DNA from: Agromyces hippuratus | GTDB lineage: Bacteria > Actinomycetota > Actinomycetes > Actinomycetales > Microbacteriaceae | Length of the DNA: 64,000 nt | Reading direction: 5' to 3' | NCBI RefSeq assembly: GCF_013410355.1 | Contig: NZ_JACCFI010000001.1 | Location: 806,001 to 870,000 of the forward strand | In this document: positions 8,772 through 17,422 of the stretch, in pieces | Layout: every line of letters begins with the position of its first letter | Numbering within the stretch: position 1 is the first letter of the stretch | Translations under genes and position numbers: made by a program | Notes under the pieces: generated by a model | Seen by the model: the letters and a program-made list of their open reading frames with translations, nothing else | Told to the model about the DNA's origin: nothing | Databases searched by the model: none

Positions 8772-9212
8772 ATGACCACCCTGGTGCAGCACGCCCCACC
8801 GTCCCGGTGGATCAGCGTCGTATTCCTCGACGGCGACGATGCCGAAACCGTGCTCGAGCTGATCGATCTCGCGGGGCCGGTGGAGGCGATCCGACACTTG
8901 GAGGAATGGGACTTCGGTGACGAGACGACCGAGGCCGCGCTTGAGAACGGCTATGTGTACGACGACATTCCAGCCGGCAGACTCGATCGCACCGCAGTCG
9001 ACGAAACCGGGCACTACGCGCTGACCTACAGTCCGCACTACGGCTACGTGTCGCTGCTGCGCAGCTACGATGCCAGCCCCGATCCAACGCCTGCGGTCGC
9101 GCTCGAGAGGCCAGCGACGGAGGGTGAACGCGCGATCGCCGAGCACCCCGACCTGTGGTTCTCGCCGCACCATCACAGCACATCCTGCCCTGCACATCTC
9201 GTGACGCGATGA
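8772..9212 (+). CDS. Acidic hypothetical protein preceding VirB4 ATPase
   Basis: The protein has 146 residues and is acidic and soluble. It opens MTTLVQHAPPSRWISVVFLDGDDAE and contains an EEWDFGDETTEAAL segment followed by GHYALTYSPHYGYVSLLR. GGAG lies six bases before the ATG at 8772. The stop overlaps the next start (ATGA at 9209-9212), so it is translationally coupled to the VirB4 ATPase and is probably a transfer-apparatus accessory protein. I do not recognise the family. Confidence 0.6.
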   Translation: MTTLVQHAPPSRWISVVFLDGDDAETVLELIDLAGPVEAIRHLEEWDFGDETTEAALENGYVYDDIPAGRLDRTAVDETGHYALTYSPHYGYVSLLRSYDASPDPTPAVALERPATEGERAIAEHPDLWFSPHHHSTSCPAHLVTR

Positions 9213-10702
9213 ATGACTCGGACACGCAGGAACGTCTACTCACTGCGGCGTTGGTCGAACCACATCACGAGCGCCGAAGCGACCGCCGCGCACGGAAGCG
9301 TGCGGCAGCCCAGATCGAGACTGCTGCCCGGAAGGCGAAGACGAGCGAGCAACGCACCCGGTGGTCGGCCGAGCGGGCCGAGGCGCGCTTATCGGCCTAC
9401 CTCCCCTCTGGCGGCGAGTCCGGCCCTGCCCAACTTCGGATGCCCGGCCGGCTCAAGCTACCCAAGCACCAGGACACGTCCGCGACGCTCGCCGGGCACT
9501 ACCCATTCCTCGCCGAAGCCGGCCTCGGATCCGCCGGCGTATTCGTCGGGCAGGATCTCTACTCCGGCGGATCCTTCGTCTACGACCCCTGGGTGCTGTA
9601 CCAGCGCGGGATCATCACCGCGCCCAACATCGTGCTCGCCGGCATCGTCGGGTCGGGCAAGTCGTCGCTCGCGAAGTCGCTGTACACGCGGTCGCTGCCG
9701 TTCGGGCGGCGGGTGTATGTGCCCGGGGATCCGAAAGGCGAGCACACCCCGGTCGCCGAAGCCGTCGGCGGGAAGGCGATCATTCTTGGCCATGGGCTCC
9801 GAAATCGGCTGAACCCGCTCGATGAAGGCCACCGCGCGGCATCCGTGTCGGATGCCGAATGGGCCGCGCAGCTCGCCGCACGTCGACGCGAGCTGATCGG
9901 CGCCCTCGCCGAGACGGTCCTCGACCGCCCACTGACACCGCTCGAGCACACCGCGATCGACCTCGCTCTCGCCGACGCGGTCCGCAACGCCGAGGTCCCG
10001 ATCCTGCCGATGGTCGTCGACCGGATCCTGGCGCCGAACGCCGAAGATGACCGCGACCGACGGCTCGCCGAAGACGGCCGTCTCGTCGGGCACGCACTCC
10101 GGCGACTCGTGGCCGGCGATCTCGCGGGGCTCTTCGATGGGCCATCCACCGTCCGATTCGACCCCTCGTTGCCGATGGTGTCACTCGACCTCTCCCGTGT
10201 CGCCGAGAACTCGACCCTGATCTCTGTGCTCATGACGTGCTCGTCAGCCTGGATGGAGTCCGCACTGTCCGACCCCGACGGCGGGCAACGGTGGGTGATC
10301 TACGACGAGGCCTGGCGACTGATGGCCTACCCGGCACTGCTCCGCCGGATGGATGCACAGTGGCGGCTTGCACGGCATTTCGGGATCGCGAACATGCTCG
10401 TGTTCCACAAGCTCAGCGACCTCGACAACGTCGGCGACTCAGGGTCCGCGATGCGCGCGCTCGCGTCGTCTCTGCTCGCGAACGCGGAAACCCGGATCGT
10501 GTATCGGCAGGAGCCTGACCAGCTCGGTTCCACCGCGACCGCGCTCGGGCTCTCCGGCACCGAGCAAAAGCTGCTGCCGGCGCTCGGCCTCGGGCAAGGA
10601 CTTTGGCGGGTCAAGGACCGCAGCTTCGTCGTGCAGCACCAGTTGCACCCCGACGAACTCGTGGCATTCGACACGACGGCGCGGATGACCGGTCAGTCAT
10701 AG
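9209..10702 (+). CDS. VirB4-like conjugation ATPase
   Basis: The protein has 497 residues. A charged coiled N-terminus of about 70 residues (RRSDRRARKRAAAQ) precedes a P-loop ATPase domain with Walker A GIVGSGKSS at about residues 145-153 and Walker B WVIYDEAW with D366 and E367. The downstream QEPDQ segment is typical of VirB4. VirB4 hexamers energise the secretion channel and the assembly of its pilus subunits. The start at 9209 overlaps the preceding stop. It lacks the usual N-terminal domain, which is encoded separately at 6567-8030. Confidence 0.88.
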   Translation: MNDSDTQERLLTAALVEPHHERRSDRRARKRAAAQIETAARKAKTSEQRTRWSAERAEARLSAYLPSGGESGPAQLRMPGRLKLPKHQDTSATLAGHYPFLAEAGLGSAGVFVGQDLYSGGSFVYDPWVLYQRGIITAPNIVLAGIVGSGKSSLAKSLYTRSLPFGRRVYVPGDPKGEHTPVAEAVGGKAIILGHGLRNRLNPLDEGHRAASVSDAEWAAQLAARRRELIGALAETVLDRPLTPLEHTAIDLALADAVRNAEVPILPMVVDRILAPNAEDDRDRRLAEDGRLVGHALRRLVAGDLAGLFDGPSTVRFDPSLPMVSLDLSRVAENSTLISVLMTCSSAWMESALSDPDGGQRWVIYDEAWRLMAYPALLRRMDAQWRLARHFGIANMLVFHKLSDLDNVGDSGSAMRALASSLLANAETRIVYRQEPDQLGSTATALGLSGTEQKLLPALGLGQGLWRVKDRSFVVQHQLHPDELVAFDTTARMTGQS

Positions 10703-10764
10703 CAGGCGGTGGTTGCGGTGCACCTCCACTGCGACCTTCCAAACGACGTCGAGGGAGACATCCG

Positions 10765-11760
10765 ATGTCCGACAGCATGAACCAGCAGCGAGAAGCGAGG
10801 ATGCTGCTCGCAGCGCTGTCCGAACCAGCCGACATCGTCACCGGCACTCTCATCGCACGGCTCGGGGCCACCGAAACCATCGAACTCATCACAACCAGGG
10901 ACCGGCTGCCGAACGGTGTCGACCCAGCCGAAGGAGAGCTCTGGCGGCGACGCCTCGCACCACGGATCAACCCTGGCCAGGTCGACCGGATCCGCGCGGA
11001 CATGGAACGCCACGACCTGCGTCTACTCACTCCGGAGGATGTCGATTGGCCGGGCGAGCTGCAACAGCTCGGCGCGAGCGCGCCCATCGCGCTCTGGTTC
11101 AAAGGCAACGGGCACCGGCTCACGTCGCCGCTCTCGAGCAGGGTGACCATCGTCGGCTCCCGCGCGGCAACCGGGTACGGCGAACACATCACCAGAGAAC
11201 TCGCATCCGATCTCGCGTCCCAGCACCGACTGATCTGCTCAGGTGGCGCCTACGGCATCGACGGGGCCGCCCACCGTGCCGCGTCAAGCGCAGAGCCCGG
11301 TTCGACGATCGCGGTCATCGCGAGCGGTCTCGACCGCCTCTATCCGGTGGGCAACGAACAGCTCTTCGAGCGGATCGTCGAGACCGGAGGCCTCGTCGTG
11401 AGCGAACTCCCACCCGGCGCAGCGCCCACCCGCTGGCGATTCCAGCAACGAAACCGAATCCTCGCCGCACTCGCCGGCGCGACGGTCGTCGTCGAGGCCG
11501 GTCACCGATCCGGGTCCCTCAACGTCGCCGGGCAGGCACACTCCCTCGGCCGACCAGTCGGCGCCGTCCCCGGCCCGGTCACGAGCCCCGCGAGCGCCGG
11601 ATGCCACCGACTCATCCAAGAGGGCATCGCGAGCCTCGTCACCGACGCGCAAGACATCACCGATCTGCTCGACTCCACCGCAGGCTTCTCCGGAGACCGC
11701 ACCTTCGCCTACTCCACCACCCGGCACTTCGGCCGCAGCGGCGCCGACCTCATCCTCTGA
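10765..11760 (+). CDS. dprA: DprA/Smf-family DNA-processing protein on the ICE
   Basis: The protein has 331 residues and a full Rossmann-like DprA domain: VTIVGSRAATGYGE, the SGGAYGIDGAAHRAA loop, the RWRFQQRNRILAALA segment, RSGSLNVAGQA, then GRPVGAVPGPV and SAGCHRLI. DprA binds single-stranded DNA and loads RecA in natural transformation. Versions on conjugative elements may protect or process entering single strands. GAGGGAG precedes the ATG at 10765. It lies between the VirB4 and VirD4 genes, so it is part of the transfer operon and not a chromosomal housekeeping copy. Its role in conjugation is inference. Confidence 0.9.
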   Translation: MSDSMNQQREARMLLAALSEPADIVTGTLIARLGATETIELITTRDRLPNGVDPAEGELWRRRLAPRINPGQVDRIRADMERHDLRLLTPEDVDWPGELQQLGASAPIALWFKGNGHRLTSPLSSRVTIVGSRAATGYGEHITRELASDLASQHRLICSGGAYGIDGAAHRAASSAEPGSTIAVIASGLDRLYPVGNEQLFERIVETGGLVVSELPPGAAPTRWRFQQRNRILAALAGATVVVEAGHRSGSLNVAGQAHSLGRPVGAVPGPVTSPASAGCHRLIQEGIASLVTDAQDITDLLDSTAGFSGDRTFAYSTTRHFGRSGADLIL

Positions 11761-11814
11761 GAAAACGATGGCAGAGCGACGGATGCCTCGGACGCGACGG
11801 TTTCGGCAGACGCG

Positions 11815-13644
11815 ATGAGCACGACACGAACGCAGAACGTGCTCGGTGGCGAGCTCGCGAGCCTCGGCATCGGACTCCTGCTCGGCGCGACAGGGCTCGC
11901 GCTCCTGCTCCGCGCTGCGGGCGCAGTCGCAGCCTGGGCGACATCGATCCCTCAGCCGGCGGGCGGGCCGGAAACAGGGCTCGCCGTGTTCCTCCGCCCC
12001 GGCGATCCAGCTGCCGCTCTGGACGCGCCCGGCCTGCACCCGGTTGCGTTCTGGATCTCGGCGACCCTCCTGATCGGCGCAACCGTCTCCGTGACCATAT
12101 TGCTGTGGCGGGTCCTGCGCGCCGCCGGCCGTGTCACGAAGATCGACCCGCACCGCATACCCGGTATCGCCACTCGCAGCGACGTCAGCTACGCGGCATC
12201 CCGCGTCGCGCTGATGAAGCGCGCCTCCCACCTGCGACCATCACTGACTAACGCGAAGCCGACCGACGTCGGATACCTCCTCGGCCGGTCCAACGGAACG
12301 AACGTGTGGGCCAGCGTTGAGGACTCGATGCTCGTCATTGGCCCGCCTCGTTCTGGCAAAGGTGTGCACATCGTCATCAACGCCATCCTCGACGCCCCCG
12401 GCCCCGTGGTGACCACATCGACAAGGCCCGACAACCTCACGGCCACCCTCCGCGCCCGACGGTGTGCTGGACCGGTGGCAGTGTTCGACCCGCAGCAGCT
12501 CGCCGCCGGCGTTCCCGCAGGCCTCCGCTGGTCACCGATCCGCGGCTGTGAAGACCCGCTCACCGCGATGATCCGCGCCACCGGGCTCGCCGCCGGCACT
12601 GGGCTCGCCGCTGGTGGGGTCGACGGCGGTGGCTTCTGGGAAGCGAAGACCCGCACCGCCCTGCAAGTCCTCCTTCACGCCGCAGCGCTCGACCGCCGTC
12701 CGCCCGCCGAGCTCTACCGATGGACCCTCGACCCGACCGCAGCCCACGACGCCGCCGCGATCCTGCTCGGCAACCCCGCCGCCGCAACCGGGTGGGGCGA
12801 TTCACTCCAGGCCATGCTCGACGCCGACCCCCGCACCCGCGACTCGATCTGGCAAGGCGTGTCCCTCTCACTTGGCGCCCTCGCGGACCCCCGGGTGCTC
12901 GACGCTGTTTCCCCCGGCGACGGCGAAGCATTCGATCCTGAAGGGTTCCTCCGCAGCAATGGCACCCTTTATCTGCTCGCCACCGGCGCAGGTGCCAACA
13001 ACTCCGCCGCGCTCGTCGCAGCCTTCGTCGAGGACCTCATCGAGACCGCCCGCCGCATCGCCGCCCGCAACCCCGGCGCCCGGCTCGACCCGCCGCTCCT
13101 GCTCGCGCTCGACGAGATCGGCAACCTCGCACCACTCCCCTCGCTGCCCAACTTGATGGCCGAAGGTGGCGGGACCGGCATCACCACGATGCCGGTCCTG
13201 CAGTCCCTCGCGCAGGCCCGCACGAAGTGGAGCGACAACGCAGCCGGCGCGATCTGGGACTCCTCGATCGTGAAGATCGTCCTCGGCGGAGCATCCAACT
13301 CGAGAGACCTCCAAGACCTCTCGACTCTGATCGGCGAACGCGACGAAGCCACCGACTCGACCAGCGTCGGCGACCGCGGATCCCGCTCCGCCCAACGTTC
13401 CATCCGCCGCGTCGCGATCATGCCGCCCGACACCATCCGCACCCTCCCTTTCGGCACCGGCCTCATCCTCCTCCGCGCCGCCCCACCCGTCATCGCAAAG
13501 CTGCGGATGTGGACCGAGCGACCGGATGCCTCGAAGCTGAAGGAGAACCGCAGTCAGATCGAAACGCTTCTGCGCGAACTGCCGGCTCGGGCTGAAGCCC
13601 ACGAACTCGCGGGGGAAGCCGATCCAGTGACCCCGAAGGAGTAG
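11815..13644 (+). CDS. VirD4/TraG-type coupling protein (T4CP)
   Basis: The protein has 609 residues. Two N-terminal transmembrane helices (about residues 12-42 and 78-100) precede the ATPase domain with Walker A GPPRSGKGV (K182) and a Walker B/sensor stretch LLLALDEIGNLAPLPSLP (D433, E434), followed by a TraG-like GGTGITTMPVLQSLAQ motif. Coupling proteins bring the relaxosome to the channel and pump DNA. The ATG at 11815 lies 54 bases after the dprA stop. Its presence with VirB4 shows a DNA-transferring system, although no relaxase is visible in the window. Confidence 0.9.
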   Translation: MSTTRTQNVLGGELASLGIGLLLGATGLALLLRAAGAVAAWATSIPQPAGGPETGLAVFLRPGDPAAALDAPGLHPVAFWISATLLIGATVSVTILLWRVLRAAGRVTKIDPHRIPGIATRSDVSYAASRVALMKRASHLRPSLTNAKPTDVGYLLGRSNGTNVWASVEDSMLVIGPPRSGKGVHIVINAILDAPGPVVTTSTRPDNLTATLRARRCAGPVAVFDPQQLAAGVPAGLRWSPIRGCEDPLTAMIRATGLAAGTGLAAGGVDGGGFWEAKTRTALQVLLHAAALDRRPPAELYRWTLDPTAAHDAAAILLGNPAAATGWGDSLQAMLDADPRTRDSIWQGVSLSLGALADPRVLDAVSPGDGEAFDPEGFLRSNGTLYLLATGAGANNSAALVAAFVEDLIETARRIAARNPGARLDPPLLLALDEIGNLAPLPSLPNLMAEGGGTGITTMPVLQSLAQARTKWSDNAAGAIWDSSIVKIVLGGASNSRDLQDLSTLIGERDEATDSTSVGDRGSRSAQRSIRRVAIMPPDTIRTLPFGTGLILLRAAPPVIAKLRMWTERPDASKLKENRSQIETLLRELPARAEAHELAGEADPVTPKE

Positions 13645-13730
13645 CGGCATTCACCGAGAGCGGAACCCGAGGCGCACCTCTCTGGTGAGCGGGTCGAAAT
13701 CGATCCGCCAGATCGCAGGAGGACAGTCCC

Positions 13731-14183
13731 ATGGCACTCCACACCCAACAGTCGCTCTCCGGCTTCATCGCCTCGGAGCCACACAGATCGGTCACCGAGG
13801 ACGGCGACACTCGCTTCTACGTCCGCGTCGGGCAGCCTCATTACCGCCGCGAAGACGACGGGCGCTTCTCTGAACTCGCACCGACATTCCACGACCTCGT
13901 CGCATACCGCGCCACCGCTGACCGTGCATTCACCCGGTTCGCAAAGGGCGACAGCTTCGTTGCGGAGGGCTACATCCGAACCTTTCAGGTCGAACGCGAC
14001 GGAGTCATCGTCGAACGCGAAGAGTTCGTCGCGAAGAAGATCGGCCACGACCTCGCCCGCACGAACTACGACGTCGATCGCAGCCGTCGGACGGGACCGG
14101 TCGCCGAACCAGAGGCACCGGGCCCGCGACCAGTCGTCCCGCCAGCGCAGGCGCTCGCCGACACCGGCGCGCTCGGTCGGTGA
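13731..14183 (+). CDS. ssb: Single-stranded DNA-binding protein (OB fold), ICE copy
   Basis: This 150-residue protein matches the SSB OB-fold layout: an N-terminal strand (LSGFIASEPHRSV), then RFYVRVGQPHY, the FHDLVAYRATADRAFTRFAKGDSFVAEGYIRTF core, and KKIGHDLARTNYDVDR before a Pro/Ala-rich tail. The canonical acidic C-terminal tip is absent and the protein ends GALGR, as in many plasmid-borne SSBs. AGGAGG precedes the ATG. It probably coats transferred or entering single strands and works near DprA and the coupling protein. Confidence 0.8.
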   Translation: MALHTQQSLSGFIASEPHRSVTEDGDTRFYVRVGQPHYRREDDGRFSELAPTFHDLVAYRATADRAFTRFAKGDSFVAEGYIRTFQVERDGVIVEREEFVAKKIGHDLARTNYDVDRSRRTGPVAEPEAPGPRPVVPPAQALADTGALGR

Positions 14184-14190
14184 GATCCAA

Positions 14191-14748
14191 ATGCCGGATG
14201 TCTCAAACCGCTCGTGGGGCGCCGAACCGCGGCATTCCTCGAACGATGAGGACTCGCTGCACGAACTAGAGGGACCTTTGACTTCGGAGCCGCCGCATCC
14301 GATCAACTGGAATCTGCTCACAGCTGAAGAAGCAGAGACGGAATGGGTGGAGCTCAACCGGTGGGTCAACTGGCTCAGACGAACCTACGGACTTCCAGCG
14401 TCCGTCATCCCACCGTTCTGGCATCGCCACCCCGAGCTCGTCTGGGAGCTCTCCGCCCTCCACCTGCACTGGCTCTGCGCCTACGATCCCGAGCAACACG
14501 GTTCCGCCCCATTCGGCTGGCACCGCGACTTCGCCGACGCCCGCCAACGCCTCCACGACTGGGTGGCCACGTCAGGCACTCGGCTCGACCGTGACCGGCC
14601 AACCCGCCAGACTGCCTGGCCGGGCGAGCCACCCACCAGCACCGTCGAGGACGCGGTGATCACCGACCGGGATGAGGACTTCGTGCGATTCGTCCTGGAC
14701 GACGTCTCACTACGGCGAGTGGCCGAAGCCGAATTCTCGTCGGCCTGA
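14191..14748 (+). CDS. DUF4913-like conserved protein of actinobacterial mobile elements
   Basis: The protein has 185 residues. A variable acidic start precedes a Trp-rich core (EWVELNRWVNWLRRTYGL, then VIPPFWHRHPELVWELSALHLHWL and a FGWHRDFADARQRL helix). This is the pattern of the DUF4913 domain carried on plasmids and integrative elements of actinobacteria. The molecular function is unknown. The ATG at 14191 is 7 bases after the SSB stop, so it is the last gene of the rightward transfer operon before the copper cargo. Confidence 0.65.
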   Translation: MPDVSNRSWGAEPRHSSNDEDSLHELEGPLTSEPPHPINWNLLTAEEAETEWVELNRWVNWLRRTYGLPASVIPPFWHRHPELVWELSALHLHWLCAYDPEQHGSAPFGWHRDFADARQRLHDWVATSGTRLDRDRPTRQTAWPGEPPTSTVEDAVITDRDEDFVRFVLDDVSLRRVAEAEFSSA

Positions 14749-14897
14749 GAACCCGACGTCGCGACGATGTGCGACGTGAGCATCGATCACTGCAGAGTCC
14801 AGCTGATTCGAACGTGTAAAGGGTAGGGCGCGGAAAATCCCCGCCTGCTAGCCTCCTCCACCTTGAGGCCTCGCAGACACCAGGGGGTGTTACACAA

Positions 14898-15200
14898 TCA
14901 GGAACGGACGAGGCGGGCGATGGCGTCGGCTGCCTCGCGGAGCTTCTCCTCGGCCTCCTCACCACCGTTCTGCGCCGCAGCGAGCACGCAGTGGGTCATG
15001 TGGTCGTTCAGCAGCCCGAGCGCGACGGCCTCGAGGGCCTTCGTCATGGCGGACACCTGGGTGAGGATGTCGATGCAGTACTTCTCATCAGCGACCATCC
15101 CTTGGAGTCCTCGGGCCTGACCCTCAATACGCTTGAGCCGCCGCAGGTACTCGTCCCTGTCGCTGATGTAGCCGTGATGGCTCATGTCCGTGTGGCTCAT
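14898..15200 (-). CDS. csoR: Copper-sensing repressor CsoR
   Basis: This 100-residue all-helical DUF156-family repressor has the Cu(I) ligand set C42, H67 and C71. The 25- and 4-residue spacings equal those of Mycobacterium tuberculosis CsoR, and Y41 sits beside the first Cys. CsoR tetramers bind GC-rich pseudo-palindromes and release them when Cu(I) binds. GAGG lies six bases upstream of the ATG at 15200. Its own promoter (15263-15291) carries a matching operator, so autoregulation is likely. Related operators precede the DUF6153 gene, copB, the MFS gene and copZ, making this the probable regulator of the whole cargo. Confidence 0.93.
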   Translation of the reverse strand: MSHTDMSHHGYISDRDEYLRRLKRIEGQARGLQGMVADEKYCIDILTQVSAMTKALEAVALGLLNDHMTHCVLAAAQNGGEEAEEKLREAADAIARLVRS

Positions 15201-15262
15201 GGTGGCCTCGCTCTGAGTCGTGATCTCTTTCCCGCTTGACAGGTACTATTGGGGGCACCGCA

Positions 15263-15291
15263 AGCATACCCCATGGGGGTACCGCGTACAA
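15263..15291 (-). promoter_or_regulatory. csoR promoter with CsoR operator in the spacer
   Basis: Reading leftward, TTGTAC (15286-15291) and TATGCT (15263-15268) are separated by exactly 17 bases. The near-palindrome TACCCCATGGGGGTA (15267-15281) occupies that spacer and touches the -10. A bound repressor would block RNA polymerase. A degenerate second half-site (TACTATTGGGGGCAC, 15244-15258) lies downstream. The remainder of 15201-15402 holds no gene I can support. Confidence 0.75.
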
Positions 15292-15402
15292 ATGTTGCGC
15301 TACACCGAGCAGTATCCGGGAACACAGTCCAATCGCCGGCGTGAAGAGATGAACTTTCAGGCTTCGTTGCCGCTGGCGTTTGCGGCTCACGATCGGCGCC
15401 AC

Positions 15403-15900
15403 CTATTGGTCCAGGCGATCTCGGATTTGCTCCATCTGCTCGATCTCTGAGCGCTGCCCCGTGCTGATTTGCTCACACAGCGCCAACAACTCTCCGTCGG
15501 TCAGGGCGGCTTCCCGGCACATGAGAATCGCGCCGGAGTGGTGCGGGATCATCGAGTCGATGAACTGGCGGTCGTCGACGAGTGCTTGAGCCCGGGTTGC
15601 CCCGAACGACCCAACCGCAAGGACGGCGAACACCACCAACATCGCGATGTTGGCCTTCTTGTTCCGGTACATGCCGCGCATCGCCAACAACATGATGATG
15701 CCCATCGGCGCCCACATTGTGACCGTCATGTAGAACATGTTCAAGTTGTTCCGGAAGTCGCCCCACTCGTCGATCATCGTGAACATGGCGGCGTACATTA
15801 CGACAAAGCTCAGCCCCATCATGATCCAAAACACCAGATAGGGCCTGGAATGCCCGCCGTGCTCGCGACCAGCCATCTGCGCATGTGGTGTGTCAGTCAT
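15403..15900 (-). CDS. Membrane-anchored DUF305 protein
   Basis: The protein has 165 residues. A His-rich N-terminus (HAQMAGREHGGHSRP) is followed by three transmembrane helices with many Met residues and a C-terminal DUF305 segment containing RQFIDSMIPHHSGAILM, the conserved MxPHH signature. DUF305 proteins are ferritin-like helical bundles recurrent in copper and heavy-metal islands, and the Met/His content fits metal binding at the membrane. AAGGAG lies ahead of the ATG. It is divergent from the DUF6153 gene and may share the operator-like site at 16060. Confidence 0.8.
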   Translation of the reverse strand: MTDTPHAQMAGREHGGHSRPYLVFWIMMGLSFVVMYAAMFTMIDEWGDFRNNLNMFYMTVTMWAPMGIIMLLAMRGMYRNKKANIAMLVVFAVLAVGSFGATRAQALVDDRQFIDSMIPHHSGAILMCREAALTDGELLALCEQISTGQRSEIEQMEQIRDRLDQ

Positions 15901-16059
15901 CGTGCCAACTCCTTGAGTCGCGATCGATTCGAGCGTGTTATTGAGCCTTGCACGGCCATCGCGCGGGCCGGAGAGTCACTCCTGACGCTGCGGCCGCTAT
16001 CTCCTTCGCGTTCGCGATCGGACGCATCGGTCCCTTGGCTCTGCTCGGGAGCGCTGAGG

Positions 16060-16074
16060 TACGCTGTGGGGGTA
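16060..16074. promoter_or_regulatory. Degenerate CsoR-type operator
   Basis: TACGCTGTGGGGGTA has an intact right half (GGGGGTA) and a degraded left half compared with the other sites in the cargo. It lies 51 bases before the DUF6153 start, in the 224-base region divergent from the DUF305 membrane gene. A TATACG just to its right (16073-16078) could be a -10, but no matching -35 is obvious. Confidence 0.5.
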
Positions 16075-16124
16075 TACGTCAAAGGCGCGGATTTCTCCGC
16101 ACCTGAGTTCAGCCGGGAGGCGTG

Positions 16125-16598
16125 ATGGAGCTGAGTGCGATTCGATCGCTGGCTCGTCCCCGCCGGCGTTCGATCCGTCGAACCATATTGAGCGCGCTCG
16201 GCATGGCGGCAATCGTTCTGGGACTTCTGGCGATGCACTCGTTTGGCGCAGAACACGCGCCTGCGCCGCAACTTTCGGCCGCCACTGCCCATGCCGCTGA
16301 CTCCGGCCACGGCGAGGGCGATGAGATCGTCGCCGCGGCGACGTCCGTCGTCGCATCGATAACGGCAACAGCCGTGCAATGCGATGCGGCCTGCATGCAC
16401 GGTGTCCTCGATTGCGCGTTAATGATCATGACGTGCGCCATGATCATCGCAGTCGCGGCGCTCATTGTCTTCTCACGCGGACCCGTCATCTACCGGAAGA
16501 TCTTCGACGCCGGAACACTCGTCATCGGCGCGGCCTCTCGCATCCCGTTGCCGATACATCGCCCCGACCTGACCGTTCTTTCCATCAGTCGCACCTAG
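16125..16598 (+). CDS. DUF6153-like membrane protein of copper islands
   Basis: The protein has 157 residues. A basic N-terminus precedes a first transmembrane helix (SALGMAAIVLGLLAMHSF), an extracytoplasmic loop with His residues (HAADSGHGEGDE), and a second helix flanked by Cys and Met (CDAACMHGVLDCALMIMTCAMI). The Cys/Met/His-rich second helix suggests metal contact. Proteins of this type recur beside DUF305 genes in actinobacterial copper clusters. GGGAGG lies four bases before the ATG at 16125; a GTG at 16122 is less well placed. The function is unknown. Confidence 0.65.
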   Translation: MELSAIRSLARPRRRSIRRTILSALGMAAIVLGLLAMHSFGAEHAPAPQLSAATAHAADSGHGEGDEIVAAATSVVASITATAVQCDAACMHGVLDCALMIMTCAMIIAVAALIVFSRGPVIYRKIFDAGTLVIGAASRIPLPIHRPDLTVLSISRT

Positions 16599-16690
16599 GC
16601 CGAACCCAGCACCAGCCGGTTCGGGCGTGGCTTCGCCATACCCGTCGGCACTTCGCGGTTCGACCTATTCCGACGATGAGAGAACACACC

Positions 16691-17284
16691 ATGCTTAAAA
16701 TTCACAAGCTCGCCCTCATGACCGCCACCGCGGCCACTGCGCTTGCCCTCAGCGGCTGCGCGGGAGGCATGTCCGGCGTGGACATGAACTCCGAGGAACC
16801 GACAGCGACCTCGGAAGCCGCCACCGCCGACTTCAACGGCGCGGACGTTACGTTCGCGCAGATGATGATCCCGCATCACGAGCAGGCCGTGGCGATGAGC
16901 GAGACGATCCTGGCCAAGGACGGCATCGACGAGCGGGTCCGGGACCTGGCCACCCAGATCAAGGACGCCCAGCAGCCCGAGATCGACCAATTGAGGGAAT
17001 GGCTCGATGACTGGGGTCAGGAAGAGTCCGATATGGACGGCATGAACCACGGCGGCGGCATGATGTCCGAGGAGGAGATGACGGCTCTTGAGGACGCCGC
17101 TGGTGCCGATGCGGCGAGGCTCTTCCTCGAGCAGATGACGGTGCATCACGAGGGTGCGATCGAGATGGCCAACGCCGAGGTGCAGGACGGCGAGAACGCC
17201 GATGCGAAGGCGATGGCCGAGACCATCGTCGCCACGCAGACCGAGGAAGTCACCCTCATGCAGGAACTGCTCGCCAGCCTCTAA
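16691..17284 (+). CDS. DUF305 lipoprotein
   Basis: The protein has 197 residues with a lipoprotein signal peptide ending LALSGC (lipidated C23). Two DUF305 repeats follow, with signatures FAQMMIPHHEQAVAMSE and FLEQMTVHHEGAIEMAN, and a Met/His-rich linker (MDGMNHGGGMM) between them. It is probably anchored on the outer face of the membrane and binds copper or silver through Met and His. The ATG at 16691 gives the canonical signal peptide; an in-frame ATG at 16676 adds only MREHT. It is downstream of the DUF6153 gene and probably co-transcribed with it. Confidence 0.88.
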   Translation: MLKIHKLALMTATAATALALSGCAGGMSGVDMNSEEPTATSEAATADFNGADVTFAQMMIPHHEQAVAMSETILAKDGIDERVRDLATQIKDAQQPEIDQLREWLDDWGQEESDMDGMNHGGGMMSEEEMTALEDAAGADAARLFLEQMTVHHEGAIEMANAEVQDGENADAKAMAETIVATQTEEVTLMQELLASL

Positions 17285-17330
17285 CACCTCCCTGACGGAA
17301 CGCGGACAGCCCCCTCTGCTGCGTTCCCGG

Positions 17331-17365
17331 CGGGGGCCCTCCCTCTTCCTGTGCGAAGGCCCCCG
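17331..17365 (+). terminator. Possible hairpin after DUF305 gene
   Basis: CGGGGGCC (17331-17338) and GGCCCCCG (17358-17365) form a perfect 8-bp stem with a 19-base loop. There is no T-run, so it is at best a weak or Rho-assisted terminator between the DUF305 lipoprotein gene and the M23 genes. Confidence 0.3.
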
Positions 17366-17422
17366 TCCGCCCTCCGATGCTTTGAGGACCCATCATGCTC
17401 AATATCGCAGTAGCCCGCCGAG

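Noticed and set aside
1..14748. Relaxase gene in the conjugation set
   Set aside because: No protein in the set has the HUH motif or a recognisable relaxase domain. It is presumably left of the window.
15220..15450. Rightward 76-codon frame over the csoR promoter
   Set aside because: It reads through the promoter and operator, with no ribosome site and no sensible composition.
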